Part shown: positions 36,318 through 44,127 of the stretch, piece by piece | Numbering within the stretch: the stretch's first letter is position 1 | How the letters are laid out: every line of letters starts with the position of its first letter | DNA from: Curtobacterium sp. MCLR17_036 | GTDB taxonomy: Bacteria > Actinomycetota > Actinomycetes > Actinomycetales > Microbacteriaceae | NCBI RefSeq assembly: GCF_003234445.2 | Contig: NZ_CP126269.1 | Span: 620,001-684,000, forward strand | Direction: 5' to 3' | Length of the DNA stretch: 64,000 bases | The notes under the pieces: model-generated | The model's database searches: none | Told to the model about the DNA's origin: nothing | Seen by the model: the letters and a program-made list of their open reading frames with translations, nothing else | Made by a program: the position numbers and the translations under genes

Positions 36318-36441
36318 GGCTACCGGACGCGCGCAGCCCAGATCCCGCGCTTCTCACGGTGCAGGATCCCTGCGTCGGCAAGCGCCCGGGGTGGGACGGT
36401 CGGCTGAGGCAGAGTGAACGGCCCCTGCAGCGACAGCGCGG
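36318..36441 (-). pseudogene. Remnant of an ArsR-family repressor gene
   Basis: Translating the minus strand gives LPQPTVPPRALADAGILHRE and KRGIWA, which lines up with LSQPTVSHHLKVLVDAGILH and REKRGTWAYF of the intact ArsR encoded at 43658-44011. Only the recognition helix and wing (about 35 codons) survive, with small indels before them. It abuts the helicase stop. It is most likely a leftover of an earlier or second arsenic locus, cut by recombination. Confidence 0.65.
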
Positions 36442-38925
36442 TCAATTCTTGACACCACGCTGTGGTGTCGTGAAGTCGACCAGTTTGCTGGCGGAAAGCC
36501 CGTGCCCTTCGAGCAACTTGGCGACCGCTTGCGGGTCTGTCCAGACGCCTTCGGCCAGCGCGGTCGCGAAAGCGCGCAGTGCCGCCGCGAGTTCACCTAA
36601 GCCCCTTCCCGTGATGATGCGCATCCCTGTTACTGGAGTTGCATCCGAGTAGGCAGCGACAGCGCGATGCACCATGATCGGCACTGGCCGTGCGGCGGGG
36701 TCGTAACGCTTGCCGAACCACAGCATGGAGGTCGCGAGCTGTCCCATGTCGCGTTTCGCGATCGCGGCGCTTTTAGCTCCTGTTTTCGCTTCGATGACCC
36801 AGAACTCGTTATCACCAAGTGCCCAGAGATTGTCAGGACCGGTGTTCGTATCGTGCTCGGGGCGCTGAGACCCGAGCCCGATGAATTCGCCGCAGCGTCG
36901 CAACGCCTCTTCGGTCTGGTCTGTGCGGTATTCATCGAAGACGAGGTCCTCGATGATGGACTCTACGTCGAGGCGAAGTCCTGCGGCGGTCGAGTACTTC
37001 TGCCCGAGACGGCGCGCGCATGTCGCTGCTTGCGGAGAGTGAGCCTCTAGAGCGACGAATGTCAGTCCGGCCAGGGGCTTGGTGACATTGGTATTCAGGG
37101 CGCGAGCTTGCGTGAGGATCTGCTGGCCAAGTTCAGGGTTGGTCATATCGGCGTAGGTCGCTTGCAGCTCCAGGAGCCTGCCTGCGGACGCCTCATCCTG
37201 TTCCGCCTCGGCGGCGCTGCCGATGCGGTCGCGCGCGGCGACGAGGTTGCCGTTTTGGGCCAGTGCGTAGGCCTCACGCTCTGCCACCGCAGCATCGGAG
37301 ACGTGGCCGGGCGCAGGTGCGATGTTGCGTAGTGTCCTGAGTGCGAGTTCGACCCAGCTCTTGTCCCGTGATAGCGCTTGTTTGACCGTTTTGATGATGC
37401 CACTCATCGGGAGGTTATCCATGTTCGAGGCGACCTGCCTGGAGAGCTTGAGCTGTTGCTGGGTCGCAGGACTGAAACGCGTCACGGTGCGTGGGTCCAC
37501 GGTCAGTTGTGCGAGTCGGGGCCCGAGGAGGAACACCACGCAGTGGTCCTCGTTGCTACGCACGCCGCGGCCCATGCCCTGCTCGATGCGTTGCACCTGG
37601 CGGTCGTCAATTCCTGAACTGGAGCGCGTGAGGGTAGAGCTGATGCGGTCTTCGGGGCTAAACGCCTCGGGTAACCCGTCGAGTACCAGCACGCGACAAG
37701 CATCGTCGGGGAGGTCGATCCCGTCATACCGATTGACCAGCACGACCAGCCCGATGTGCTTCCTGCCGCGGAGCTTCTTCACGGCATCTTCGATATCGTC
37801 CTTCGTCGCGACTATTGCTGCGTGGGCTTTCCACTTCTCTGCCCATGGGGTGCTGGGCACGAGGACTACGGTGTTGACCATTTTGCTGAGATCGACAATC
37901 TGGGAGCGGATCTCCTCCGCGGAGAGTGCAGGATTGATCTCTTGTGGGGCGAGGATCATTCGCTCTCCGATATCACCAGCGGTCAGTGGGGTGATCGGTG
38001 ATTGAACGCTGGCTGGAGCGGCGCCGAAGTCGGTGACGAGGACGCTGTCGTCGGCGAGCGTCGCTGTGAGGAACACGCGGTGCTTCGCTTCCATGAACGA
38101 CGTCACGTGGTCGATGGGCGGGCAGTGCGGCGTGATCGTCAATTCATGGTTTGCGAAGGCGGCACGGCACAGGGGCAAGACTTCGGCAACTGCCGGCCAG
38201 TCGTAGAACAGGTCCTGTTTCTCGCCTGTTTGTAGGCGGAGGAGCTCTCGTACCTGCTCGACTTTTGACCGCCACGCCCAGAACGGCACGCGCACTGGAG
38301 CGCCTCGCCGGTCGTCGCGCACGTCGAGGTACGAGTCCGAGGACTGCGTCTTCAAATCCTCCACGAACAGCTCCAGAAGCGGCATGAATGCAGCGTTGCT
38401 GCGAGGCACGGTCAGCGACAGCTTTTCTCGTGTCGTGGCGATGGCAGCGTGCACGTCGTCGATGACCACCGCTCCGATGGGGACGCGGGGTCGCGTGGGC
38501 CGACGGTCTGAAAATACCGTCCGACCGTTGACGAGTTTGTGTGCGTTGATGATGCCGATGGCTTCGCTGTTGAGGTAGGACGCGCCGTCGACGTTTGTTG
38601 TGACGGCGATGCCGATTTTCTCTGCCTCTGCGATGACCTGCGTCACGAGGTAGTCACTGGGGGCTACGAAGAGCGCGGGGCCGGCGTTGGCGTTCAGGTA
38701 GCTCTGAAGAATGATGAGGCCATCGATAGTCTTGCCGCCGCCGGTATTGACTTTGATGATGATATCGCGATCGTCGCGGCGCTCGTGCCACTTCGATAAC
38801 ACCTGCCCCTGAACGTCGCGGAGGTACCCGTAGCCTGGCGCTTTGGTCAACTGACTATGCAGTTCCCGCGGCTCGATAGGAGCGTCATCCGCCCCGCTCG
38901 CCAGCATTGCTCCGAAGTCCACCAT
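36442..38925 (-). CDS. SF2 helicase with C-terminal nuclease-like domain (putative defence protein)
   Basis: An 827-residue protein from ATG 38925. SF2 helicase motifs are Walker A KVNTGGGKT (about 58-66), motif Ia ALFVAPSDYLVTQ, Walker B VVIDDVHAA (DDVH instead of DEAH), motif III FLTATLAD, motif V NRYDGIDLPDDACRVLVLDGLP and motif VI QRIEQGMGRGVR. The last 180 residues include LWALGDNEFWVIEAKTGAKS, a strand with E-x-K preceded by acidic residues, as in PD-(D/E)xK nucleases. Helicase-nuclease fusions in mobile regions are often anti-phage or restriction-like. No partner gene is adjacent. Family not identified; biochemical role is inference. Confidence 0.7.
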   Translation of the reverse strand: MVDFGAMLASGADDAPIEPRELHSQLTKAPGYGYLRDVQGQVLSKWHERRDDRDIIIKVNTGGGKTIDGLIILQSYLNANAGPALFVAPSDYLVTQVIAEAEKIGIAVTTNVDGASYLNSEAIGIINAHKLVNGRTVFSDRRPTRPRVPIGAVVIDDVHAAIATTREKLSLTVPRSNAAFMPLLELFVEDLKTQSSDSYLDVRDDRRGAPVRVPFWAWRSKVEQVRELLRLQTGEKQDLFYDWPAVAEVLPLCRAAFANHELTITPHCPPIDHVTSFMEAKHRVFLTATLADDSVLVTDFGAAPASVQSPITPLTAGDIGERMILAPQEINPALSAEEIRSQIVDLSKMVNTVVLVPSTPWAEKWKAHAAIVATKDDIEDAVKKLRGRKHIGLVVLVNRYDGIDLPDDACRVLVLDGLPEAFSPEDRISSTLTRSSSGIDDRQVQRIEQGMGRGVRSNEDHCVVFLLGPRLAQLTVDPRTVTRFSPATQQQLKLSRQVASNMDNLPMSGIIKTVKQALSRDKSWVELALRTLRNIAPAPGHVSDAAVAEREAYALAQNGNLVAARDRIGSAAEAEQDEASAGRLLELQATYADMTNPELGQQILTQARALNTNVTKPLAGLTFVALEAHSPQAATCARRLGQKYSTAAGLRLDVESIIEDLVFDEYRTDQTEEALRRCGEFIGLGSQRPEHDTNTGPDNLWALGDNEFWVIEAKTGAKSAAIAKRDMGQLATSMLWFGKRYDPAARPVPIMVHRAVAAYSDATPVTGMRIITGRGLGELAAALRAFATALAEGVWTDPQAVAKLLEGHGLSASKLVDFTTPQRGVKN

Positions 38926-39190
38926 CGGCCTGCTCCATCGCTCGCGGGGTGTGCAGCTTCCTGCCTCCGGCCACGGCGGCCGTCCCCATGCACACTCTAG
39001 CGAAGTGTCGAGAATCGCTCATCCCCGCCGATGCGGCCGTCAACCTGCGCACTGCCACCGTGCTTGCGCTCTCCGATAGCTGCCGAGGTCGCCTAAACGC
39101 GGTGGGCCCACTCAATGCTCCCGAAGCACGAACCATCGTCTCGATAGCCGGTCCTTCAACGGACGAGTGGTCAGAGCCTGTCCTTGACGC

Positions 39191-39194
39191 AGTT
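39191..39194. repeat. Left target-site duplication of the tniAB element (AGTT)
   Basis: AGTT directly precedes the left terminal repeat CTGTCT and is repeated directly after the right terminal repeat at 41513-41516. Confidence 0.5.
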
Positions 39195-39260
39195 CTGTCT
39201 GTCTCAGATGTGTGAGCAGCCTCGCTCTGTGTCGTCGTTTTCGCTGCGGTCGGTGTCGGG

Positions 39261-40073
39261 TTAGGTGGTGCCGATGACGAGGGTGCTGCGGGCGGCTTCG
39301 ACGACGTCGTTGGTGATGACGTCGAGCTCGTTGATCTTCAGGACGCGTTGGATCTGTGGGAGTAGGCGTTCGAGGAGTCGGAAGTTGCCTCGGGTGATGC
39401 GTTCGACGGCGGCGATGGCTTGGGCGTCGGTGAAGTCGTCGGGGTCGAGCGTCTTGCCGAGCTTGCGCCATTGACGTTCGAGGACGAAGAGCAGCTCGTC
39501 GTGGCCGAGCGGACGGTACTGGTGGGCGAATCCAAGGCGGCTGTAGAGCTGCGGGTAGTGGCTGAACTGCTTCTCGATGCCGGGCATGCCGATGAGGATC
39601 ATCGCGATGCCGGTGCGGTCGTACTGGTCACGGAGCCACTCGACGGCGTTGCCGGTGAGGCGTTCGGACTCGTCGATGATGATCAGCTCGAGCAGGGACG
39701 GGTTGGGGCCGTGTGCGTGGTCGAAGTGGCGGCCGTGGAGGATGAGGTGTTCCTCGATGCAGTGTTCGGTGCGGAGCATGTCGTGCCGGAGGTCGTCCTG
39801 CAGGGCTCGCATCGTGGCGGAGACCTCGGGCGTGTAGAAGACCGTGCGGGCACGGTGTGCGGCGGCGTAGATCTTGGTGTCGTCTTCACTGCGTGCGGCC
39901 CATCTGGCGATGAATGGGCCGATGCTGTCCCAGTGGGCGTAGCGGCGTGCGGAAAGGGTCTTACCGACGCCAGCGGGGCCGAAGCAGACGCCGATGGTGT
40001 TCTGCTTCCGAACGGCATCCGCGAACTCCGCGAACCGGCGGTGTTCCTTCGTGATGATGAACTGGCTCGTCAT
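39261..40073 (-). CDS. tniB: TniB-like AAA ATPase, transposition regulator
   Basis: A 270-residue ATPase from ATG 40073, overlapping tniA by 4 nt. Walker A is CFGPAGVGKTLSARR (about 30-44), Walker B LELIIIDESERLT (about 131-143), and LIGMPGIEKQFSHYPQLYSRLGF is the sensor region typical of TniB/TnsC/MuB-like proteins. It should bind target DNA and pass it to TniA, giving target immunity. No TniQ-like or resolvase gene is present, so the system is a minimal pair. Confidence 0.85.
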   Translation of the reverse strand: MTSQFIITKEHRRFAEFADAVRKQNTIGVCFGPAGVGKTLSARRYAHWDSIGPFIARWAARSEDDTKIYAAAHRARTVFYTPEVSATMRALQDDLRHDMLRTEHCIEEHLILHGRHFDHAHGPNPSLLELIIIDESERLTGNAVEWLRDQYDRTGIAMILIGMPGIEKQFSHYPQLYSRLGFAHQYRPLGHDELLFVLERQWRKLGKTLDPDDFTDAQAIAAVERITRGNFRLLERLLPQIQRVLKINELDVITNDVVEAARSTLVIGTT

Positions 40074-41434
40074 GACCGGTCCTCCTCGTAGGTCTTCAGT
40101 CGCCGTTGATCCGGTGCGGGTGCGGGTGCTGGTGGGGTGTGATCATCGGGCGTGGGGCGGACGATCGCGATGCGTTCGCGGATCTGCCCGCGCAGGGCTC
40201 TGCGTTGCGCGTTCCGGGCGGCTTGGATCTGTTTGAGGCTGATCGTCTCGGTCTGGTGCTGGGTGCTGATGGCGGTGCAGAGGAACGCGTCGCGGTGGAA
40301 GACGCGGATCTCGGTGACGTCGCGGGGGTCGTACCGGACGCTGACGGTGCTGCCCACGAAGGGTGCGAGGGTGGTTGCGGTGTAGCGGAGCCCTTCGAAG
40401 TGGATGCCGTCTCGTTGCACGACGCGCGTGGTTGGGACGGTGAGCAGGAACCCATCGAGCTGCTCGAGGGAGTCCGGCAGTCGTGGCAGCCACCCGTCTG
40501 CGATCCACGCTTCCAGTGGGCTCTTCCGGAGCTCGCGGTGGGTGCGGGCGTTGTAGCGGCGGATGAACGTGTTCATGGCACTGTCGACACCGGCGAGATC
40601 TAGCGCCGGCGTCGGCGCGGAGGATCCGGGCGCGAGGTGGCCGGGGAGCGTTGGGAGCAGCTCGGTGTTGATGGTGCCGAAGAACCGCTCGATCTTCCCG
40701 CGGCCCTGTGGTCGAGCAACCTGCGAGTGGATGATGCGGAGGTGCAGCACGGCGGCGGTGTCGCCGATTCGGTGGCTGGTGAAGTCGGACCCGTGGTCCG
40801 TGTAGAGCACGTCTGGGATCCCGCAGACGGGCCAGTCTGGTTCCGGCTTGTGCCAGATCGCTTGCCGGAGCGCGAGCGCGGTGTTCGCGGCGGATGGGGC
40901 GCCGAGGAACACCATGTACCCGCAGACCGCACGGGAGTAGTCGTCGAGGATCACCGTCAACCACGGCCGTTCCGGCTTGCCGTCGGGTCCGACGATGAGC
41001 AGGTCGAGCATCGTGTGGTCCGCCTGCCAGATCGCGTTGGGGCGATCCGCACGACGTCGGAGCAACAGTTCGTGCTTGTCCCGATATGACGCGGGCCCCT
41101 CGAGCGCGAGCGTCATCATCCCGGGATCAAGCCCGTTCACGATCGACCGCACAACGGAGTACGACGGCGCGGAGAGACCTCGTTTGGTGCAGTGGTTGTC
41201 GACCTGGCGGTGAATCGTGGCGATCGAGGGTCGTGGCTTGGTGAGCGCGAGCCCCTCGATCAGGCGCACCAGTTCCGGTGCCGTCCGTCGGGCGCCGTGA
41301 TCGGTGCGGGTGCCGTCGGCGAGAGCCGGGTATCCGCCGGTTCGGTAGCGGGCGAGCCAGCGTTGCAGGGTGCGTTCGGCGACGCCCGTGGTGCGGGCGA
41401 GGGTGGCGAGCGGGATGGCGCCGTTACAAGACAC
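40070..41434 (-). CDS. tniA: TniA-like Mu/Tn7-family DDE transposase
   Basis: The transposase has an N-terminal helix-turn-helix (LATLARTTGVAERTLQRWLARYR), then an integrase core with D139 (WQADHTML), D213 (YTDHGSDF) and E249 (GRGKIERFF), and a Mu-transposase C-terminal beta-barrel. The GTG at 41434 is the first standard start. However, the frame is open upstream and reads INLRFRYNRPELWQRDLRNG, which looks like genuine N-terminal sequence but has no ATG/GTG/TTG. The true start may therefore be a rare codon near the element end. It cuts and joins the ends of this transposon with TniB. Confidence 0.85.
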   Translation of the reverse strand: MSCNGAIPLATLARTTGVAERTLQRWLARYRTGGYPALADGTRTDHGARRTAPELVRLIEGLALTKPRPSIATIHRQVDNHCTKRGLSAPSYSVVRSIVNGLDPGMMTLALEGPASYRDKHELLLRRRADRPNAIWQADHTMLDLLIVGPDGKPERPWLTVILDDYSRAVCGYMVFLGAPSAANTALALRQAIWHKPEPDWPVCGIPDVLYTDHGSDFTSHRIGDTAAVLHLRIIHSQVARPQGRGKIERFFGTINTELLPTLPGHLAPGSSAPTPALDLAGVDSAMNTFIRRYNARTHRELRKSPLEAWIADGWLPRLPDSLEQLDGFLLTVPTTRVVQRDGIHFEGLRYTATTLAPFVGSTVSVRYDPRDVTEIRVFHRDAFLCTAISTQHQTETISLKQIQAARNAQRRALRGQIRERIAIVRPTPDDHTPPAPAPAPDQRRLKTYEEDRS

Positions 41435-41470
41435 GCCGTTCCGAAGGTCGCGCTGCCAGAGTTCAGGTCT

Positions 41471-41485
41471 GTTGTAGCGGAATCG
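41471..41485. repeat. 15-bp direct repeat, left copy
   Basis: GTTGTAGCGGAATCG here is identical to 58935-58949. This copy lies in the subterminal region of the tniAB element, upstream of tniA. Confidence 0.6.
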
Positions 41486-41512
41486 GAGGTTTATGGTACA
41501 TCCGATAGACAG

Positions 41513-41516
41513 AGTT
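41513..41516. repeat. Right target-site duplication of the tniAB element (AGTT)
   Basis: AGTT follows the right terminal AGACAG and matches 39191-39194. Confidence 0.5.
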
Positions 41517-41554
41517 CTCCTGGCCGAACGAGGGACGGCTTTTTGAACCGGCGG

Positions 41555-41782
41555 TTACTTCTGCCCGCGGCGTGCTCGACGCAGTTCTGCGACGATGCGA
41601 GCACGCTCGGGATCCTTGGCCAGCGTGCGGTCGTCGATGACATCGATGACGTGCTGGATCAGTGCGACGACCTGCTTGGGCAGGACGACACCGAGCACGC
41701 CACCGACGACGGCGATGACGCCGGTCAGGGCAGCGGTACCACCGGAGGCCATCAGCATGTCCACCGTGTCGGTGATGGGCAT
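41555..41782 (-). CDS. Small one-helix hypothetical protein (holin-like size)
   Basis: A 75-residue protein from ATG 41782, preceded on its strand by GAAGGAGGCATC. It has one long hydrophobic stretch (ALTGVIAVVGGVLGVVLPKQVVALI) and a charged C-terminus (DPERARIVAELRRARRGQK). The shape resembles small phage holin-like or mobile-element proteins, but no family is recognised. It lies between the tniAB element and two terminators. Confidence 0.6.
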   Translation of the reverse strand: MPITDTVDMLMASGGTAALTGVIAVVGGVLGVVLPKQVVALIQHVIDVIDDRTLAKDPERARIVAELRRARRGQK

Positions 41783-41932
41783 GATGCCTCCTTCGGGATT
41801 GGCCAGATGCGGCCAGAACCCACCCGGCTTCGAGTGGGGGCATGAGGGCACCGACGCGCAACGAAGGGCGCGGCGGCGGATGGCAGGAGCGACGAGCGCT
41901 TCCCACGGATGCCCGAGTCAGATCAGGACATG

Positions 41933-41959
41933 AAAAAAGCCGGTCCCGAGAGGGCCGGC
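41933..41959 (-). terminator. Rho-independent terminator T1
   Basis: On the minus strand an 8-bp stem GCCGGCCC/GGACCGGC with loop TCTCG is followed by six T. It ends a minus-strand transcript arising between 41960 and 42073. Confidence 0.8.
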
Positions 41960-42073
41960 CGGAGACAGCATCGTGCTGTCTTGAGTGTCAGCGTACAGAG
42001 CGGATGCGACACCCGGGAGGTTCCGGGCAGACGCGTACCGAGCGATCCCACAGTAGCGGAGCGACCGGGCATG

Positions 42074-42098
42074 AAAAAAGCCGATCCAGAGGACCGGC
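42074..42098 (-). terminator. Rho-independent terminator T2 of the ACR3 gene
   Basis: On the minus strand GCCGGTCC, loop TCT, GGATCGGC and six T lie 70 bp after the ACR3 stop. One A-C mismatch in the stem. It is a near copy of T1. Confidence 0.8.
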
Positions 42099-42167
42099 TG
42101 CAGGCGCGCACTATGAACGCAGGACGATTCTGACACGAGGAGTGGACCGTGTGCAACCCTTCCCGAG

Positions 42168-43145
42168 CTACCGCTGCGTCGGTTCCACTGCGGTCGGAAT
42201 CAGTGCGGGCACGGCGCGGACGTAGATGATCATGCCGACGAGCTCGACGAGCGTCTGGGTTACCACGACGACCGGTGCGAGCCCGAGGTCTGGTGGGAGT
42301 GCGAGCGCAAGCGGGAGGACGACGAGGGAGTTCCGCGTTGCGCCGCTGAACACCAGCGCGCGCCGGCTGGGGACGTCGAGCCTGGTGATCTTGCCGGCGA
42401 TCATCCCGAGCACGGCCATCACCACCAGGAACGCCCCGTAGATGGGTACCAGCAGGATGAGTCGGCTGACGTTCTCGGCGACCGCTCCCGCTTGTGAGGC
42501 GACGACAACGAACAGGGTCGCCATCATCAGGGGCACCATTAGGCCCTGCATCAGCCCCTCGACACGCTGGCCGATCCTCGCCCGCTTCGCGAGTGCCTGC
42601 GTCGCCGCGGCCGCGACCAGCGGCAGGACGATCAGGACGAGGAACGCTTCGACGAACGGTCCGATCTCGACTGCGGCGACCCCAGTGGGGCCGATGAACA
42701 GCAGCAGGTAGACGGGGAGCAGCAGGATCTGCACCAGCATCAGGAGGGGTGCCGCCGCGAGGAGTCGCGCGGACGCACCGCCGGCGAGGCCGGAGAACAC
42801 GATGACGTGGTCGATGCAGGGTGTCAGCAGCACCAGCAGCACGCCGAAGAGCAGTGGCGGGTCGCCGGCAACGAACCTGGACAGGACGAACACCACGACC
42901 GGCACGACGACGAAGTTCAGCACGAGGACTGTGCCGAGGAAGCGAACATCTCGGACCGCTCGTCCGATCGCGGCGAATGGCACCCCGAGGAACGTCGCGT
43001 AGAGCAGGAGGCCGAGGACGGGGTTGATACCGACCTCGAGGTGCTCCGCTCCGGGCAGCACTAGTCCTGCTCCGGCGCCGATGGCGATCGCGGCCAGGTA
43101 GAGCAGGATCTGGTGATCCTCCATCGCGGAGACGAGCCGCTTCAC
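42168..43145 (-). CDS. ACR3/BASS-family arsenite transporter
   Basis: A 325-residue membrane protein with about ten helices, from ATG 43145. The conserved cysteine block in the middle of the fourth helix reads LLTPCIDHVIVFSGLAGG, corresponding to the catalytic PC(I) motif of ACR3 exporters, and LVFSGATRNSLVVLPLALALP is the second signature. It exports arsenite from the cytosol using the proton gradient. Divergent from a MerR regulator with a dyad in the spacer, and followed by terminator T2. Confidence 0.85.
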   Translation of the reverse strand: MKRLVSAMEDHQILLYLAAIAIGAGAGLVLPGAEHLEVGINPVLGLLLYATFLGVPFAAIGRAVRDVRFLGTVLVLNFVVVPVVVFVLSRFVAGDPPLLFGVLLVLLTPCIDHVIVFSGLAGGASARLLAAAPLLMLVQILLLPVYLLLFIGPTGVAAVEIGPFVEAFLVLIVLPLVAAAATQALAKRARIGQRVEGLMQGLMVPLMMATLFVVVASQAGAVAENVSRLILLVPIYGAFLVVMAVLGMIAGKITRLDVPSRRALVFSGATRNSLVVLPLALALPPDLGLAPVVVVTQTLVELVGMIIYVRAVPALIPTAVEPTQR

Positions 43146-43172
43146 CGGAACGCTCCGGCCGCATCGGGGGCG

Positions 43173-43194
43173 TTCCAGTGCGCTGGAAGGTCAA
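43173..43194 (-). promoter_or_regulatory. MerR-type dyad and -35 box
   Basis: TTCCAGTGCGCTGGAA (43173-43188) is a 16-bp dyad with 6-bp perfect arms. Directly next to it on the minus strand is TTGACC (43194-43189), a -35 box. MerR regulators bind dyads between -35 and -10 of long-spacer promoters. No good -10 is visible. Confidence 0.5.
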
Positions 43195-43210
43195 GCCGTA
43201 CGCTGCTGAC

Positions 43211-43642
43211 GTGCGCATCTCGGAAGCCAGCCGCAGAACCGGTGTCGCTGCGACCACGCTGCGGTACTACGAGTCCCTTGGCCTGATCGGCAGCCGCCGG
43301 CTCGAGAACGGGTACCGCGATTACGACGACGCCGCGATCGAGCGGGTCGGGTTCATCCAGGCGAGCAAAGAGCTCGGCCTCTCCCTCGTCGACGTCGCCG
43401 AGCACCTCGTCACGGTTGACCCCCGATCCTGCACGGACGTCCGCGACACCATGCGGCCCGTCCTCGCTCGACGTCTTCAGGAGATCGACGACAAGATCGC
43501 TCGCCTGCAACAGCTCCGCGGGCGGTTGGCGCAAGCGGATCAGGACTTCGCCGGATGCCCGGACCGTGACGAGCACTGCAGCACGCAGTGCGTCATCGCC
43601 GACGGCATCGGGGCAACTGCTCGGCGTCCCCGGAGAAGGTAA
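43211..43642 (+). CDS. MerR-family metal(loid)-responsive regulator
   Basis: About 143 residues from GTG 43211 (VRISEASRRTGVAATTLRYYESLGLI), the standard MerR N-terminus; the GTG at 43178 would overlap the operator dyad. A dimerisation coiled coil follows, then a C-terminal cysteine cluster CPDRDEHCSTQC that should bind metal or arsenic, plus an earlier RSCTD cysteine. It is divergent from the ACR3 gene and probably activates it. The inducing ion is not identifiable from sequence alone. Confidence 0.85.
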   Translation: MRISEASRRTGVAATTLRYYESLGLIGSRRLENGYRDYDDAAIERVGFIQASKELGLSLVDVAEHLVTVDPRSCTDVRDTMRPVLARRLQEIDDKIARLQQLRGRLAQADQDFAGCPDRDEHCSTQCVIADGIGATARRPRRR

Positions 43643-43657
43643 CCGCGCGGCCGAGGG

Positions 43658-44011
43658 TTAGCGCGTCGGTGCGGTGATGAGGCCGGCGAGGGTGTCGAGC
43701 GCGCCGGGGACGAGTGAGAAGTAGGCCCAGGTGCCGCGCTTCTCGCGGTGGAGGATCCCGGCGTCGACGAGCACCTTGAGGTGGTGTGACACGGTCGGCT
43801 GGGACAGCCCGAGCGGTTCCTGCAGGTCGCAGACGCACGCTTCCGCGCCCTCGTGAGCGGCGACCATCGAGATCAGCCGGAGTCGTGCCGGGTCGGCGAT
43901 CGCCTTGAGCGACTTCGCGAGGACCTCCGCGGACGCCTGGTCCATCGCCTCGGTGGTGACGGGCGAGCAGCACGCGGTGACGTCCTGGATGGGAAGCAGT
44001 TCGATCGTCAT
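43658..44011 (-). CDS. arsR: ArsR-family arsenic-responsive repressor
   Basis: A 117-residue winged helix from ATG 44011. The classical As(III) site is ELCVCDL-like: EACVCDLQEPLGLSQPTVSHHLKVL, with C59 and C61 at the start of the recognition helix, plus an N-terminal CC (14-15) that may form the third ligand. The wing is GILHREKRGTWAYFSL. Divergent from the flavoprotein gene at 44128, with TCGATATCGA (44059-44068) in the spacer as a candidate operator. It would keep the arsB/arsC operon off without arsenite. Confidence 0.92.
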   Translation of the reverse strand: MTIELLPIQDVTACCSPVTTEAMDQASAEVLAKSLKAIADPARLRLISMVAAHEGAEACVCDLQEPLGLSQPTVSHHLKVLVDAGILHREKRGTWAYFSLVPGALDTLAGLITAPTR

Positions 44012-44127
44012 GGGCTCATCCTCCCACGGACTTTGACACGCGTCTATATTTGCACTCATCGATATCGACGTGCTTCGATGTACGCGCCGGCCCTCGGCTC
44101 CCGCTCGATCCGTGAAGGACCAGCCTG

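Larger units (their letters stand above)
39195..41512 (-). mobile_element. Compact tniA-tniB transposon (Mu/Tn5053-like) with terminal inverted repeats
   Basis: The ends read CTGTCTGTCTCAGATGT (39195-39211, + strand) and CTGTCTATCGGATGT (41512-41498, - strand): CTGTCT is identical and GATGT recurs after a 2-nt length difference. Both ends abut AGTT. Inside are only the AAA ATPase and the transposase genes. The left 66 bp inside the end is non-coding, as are the 270 bp to its left (38926-39194), where I see no gene. Confidence 0.6.

Noticed and set aside
38907..39215. Small plus-strand gene between the helicase and tniB
   Set aside because: It runs into the transposon end, has no ribosome site and no similarity that I can see.
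39261..41434. CRISPR-associated transposon (CAST)
   Set aside because: TniA and TniB are present but no Cas effector, TniQ or CRISPR array is found in the window.
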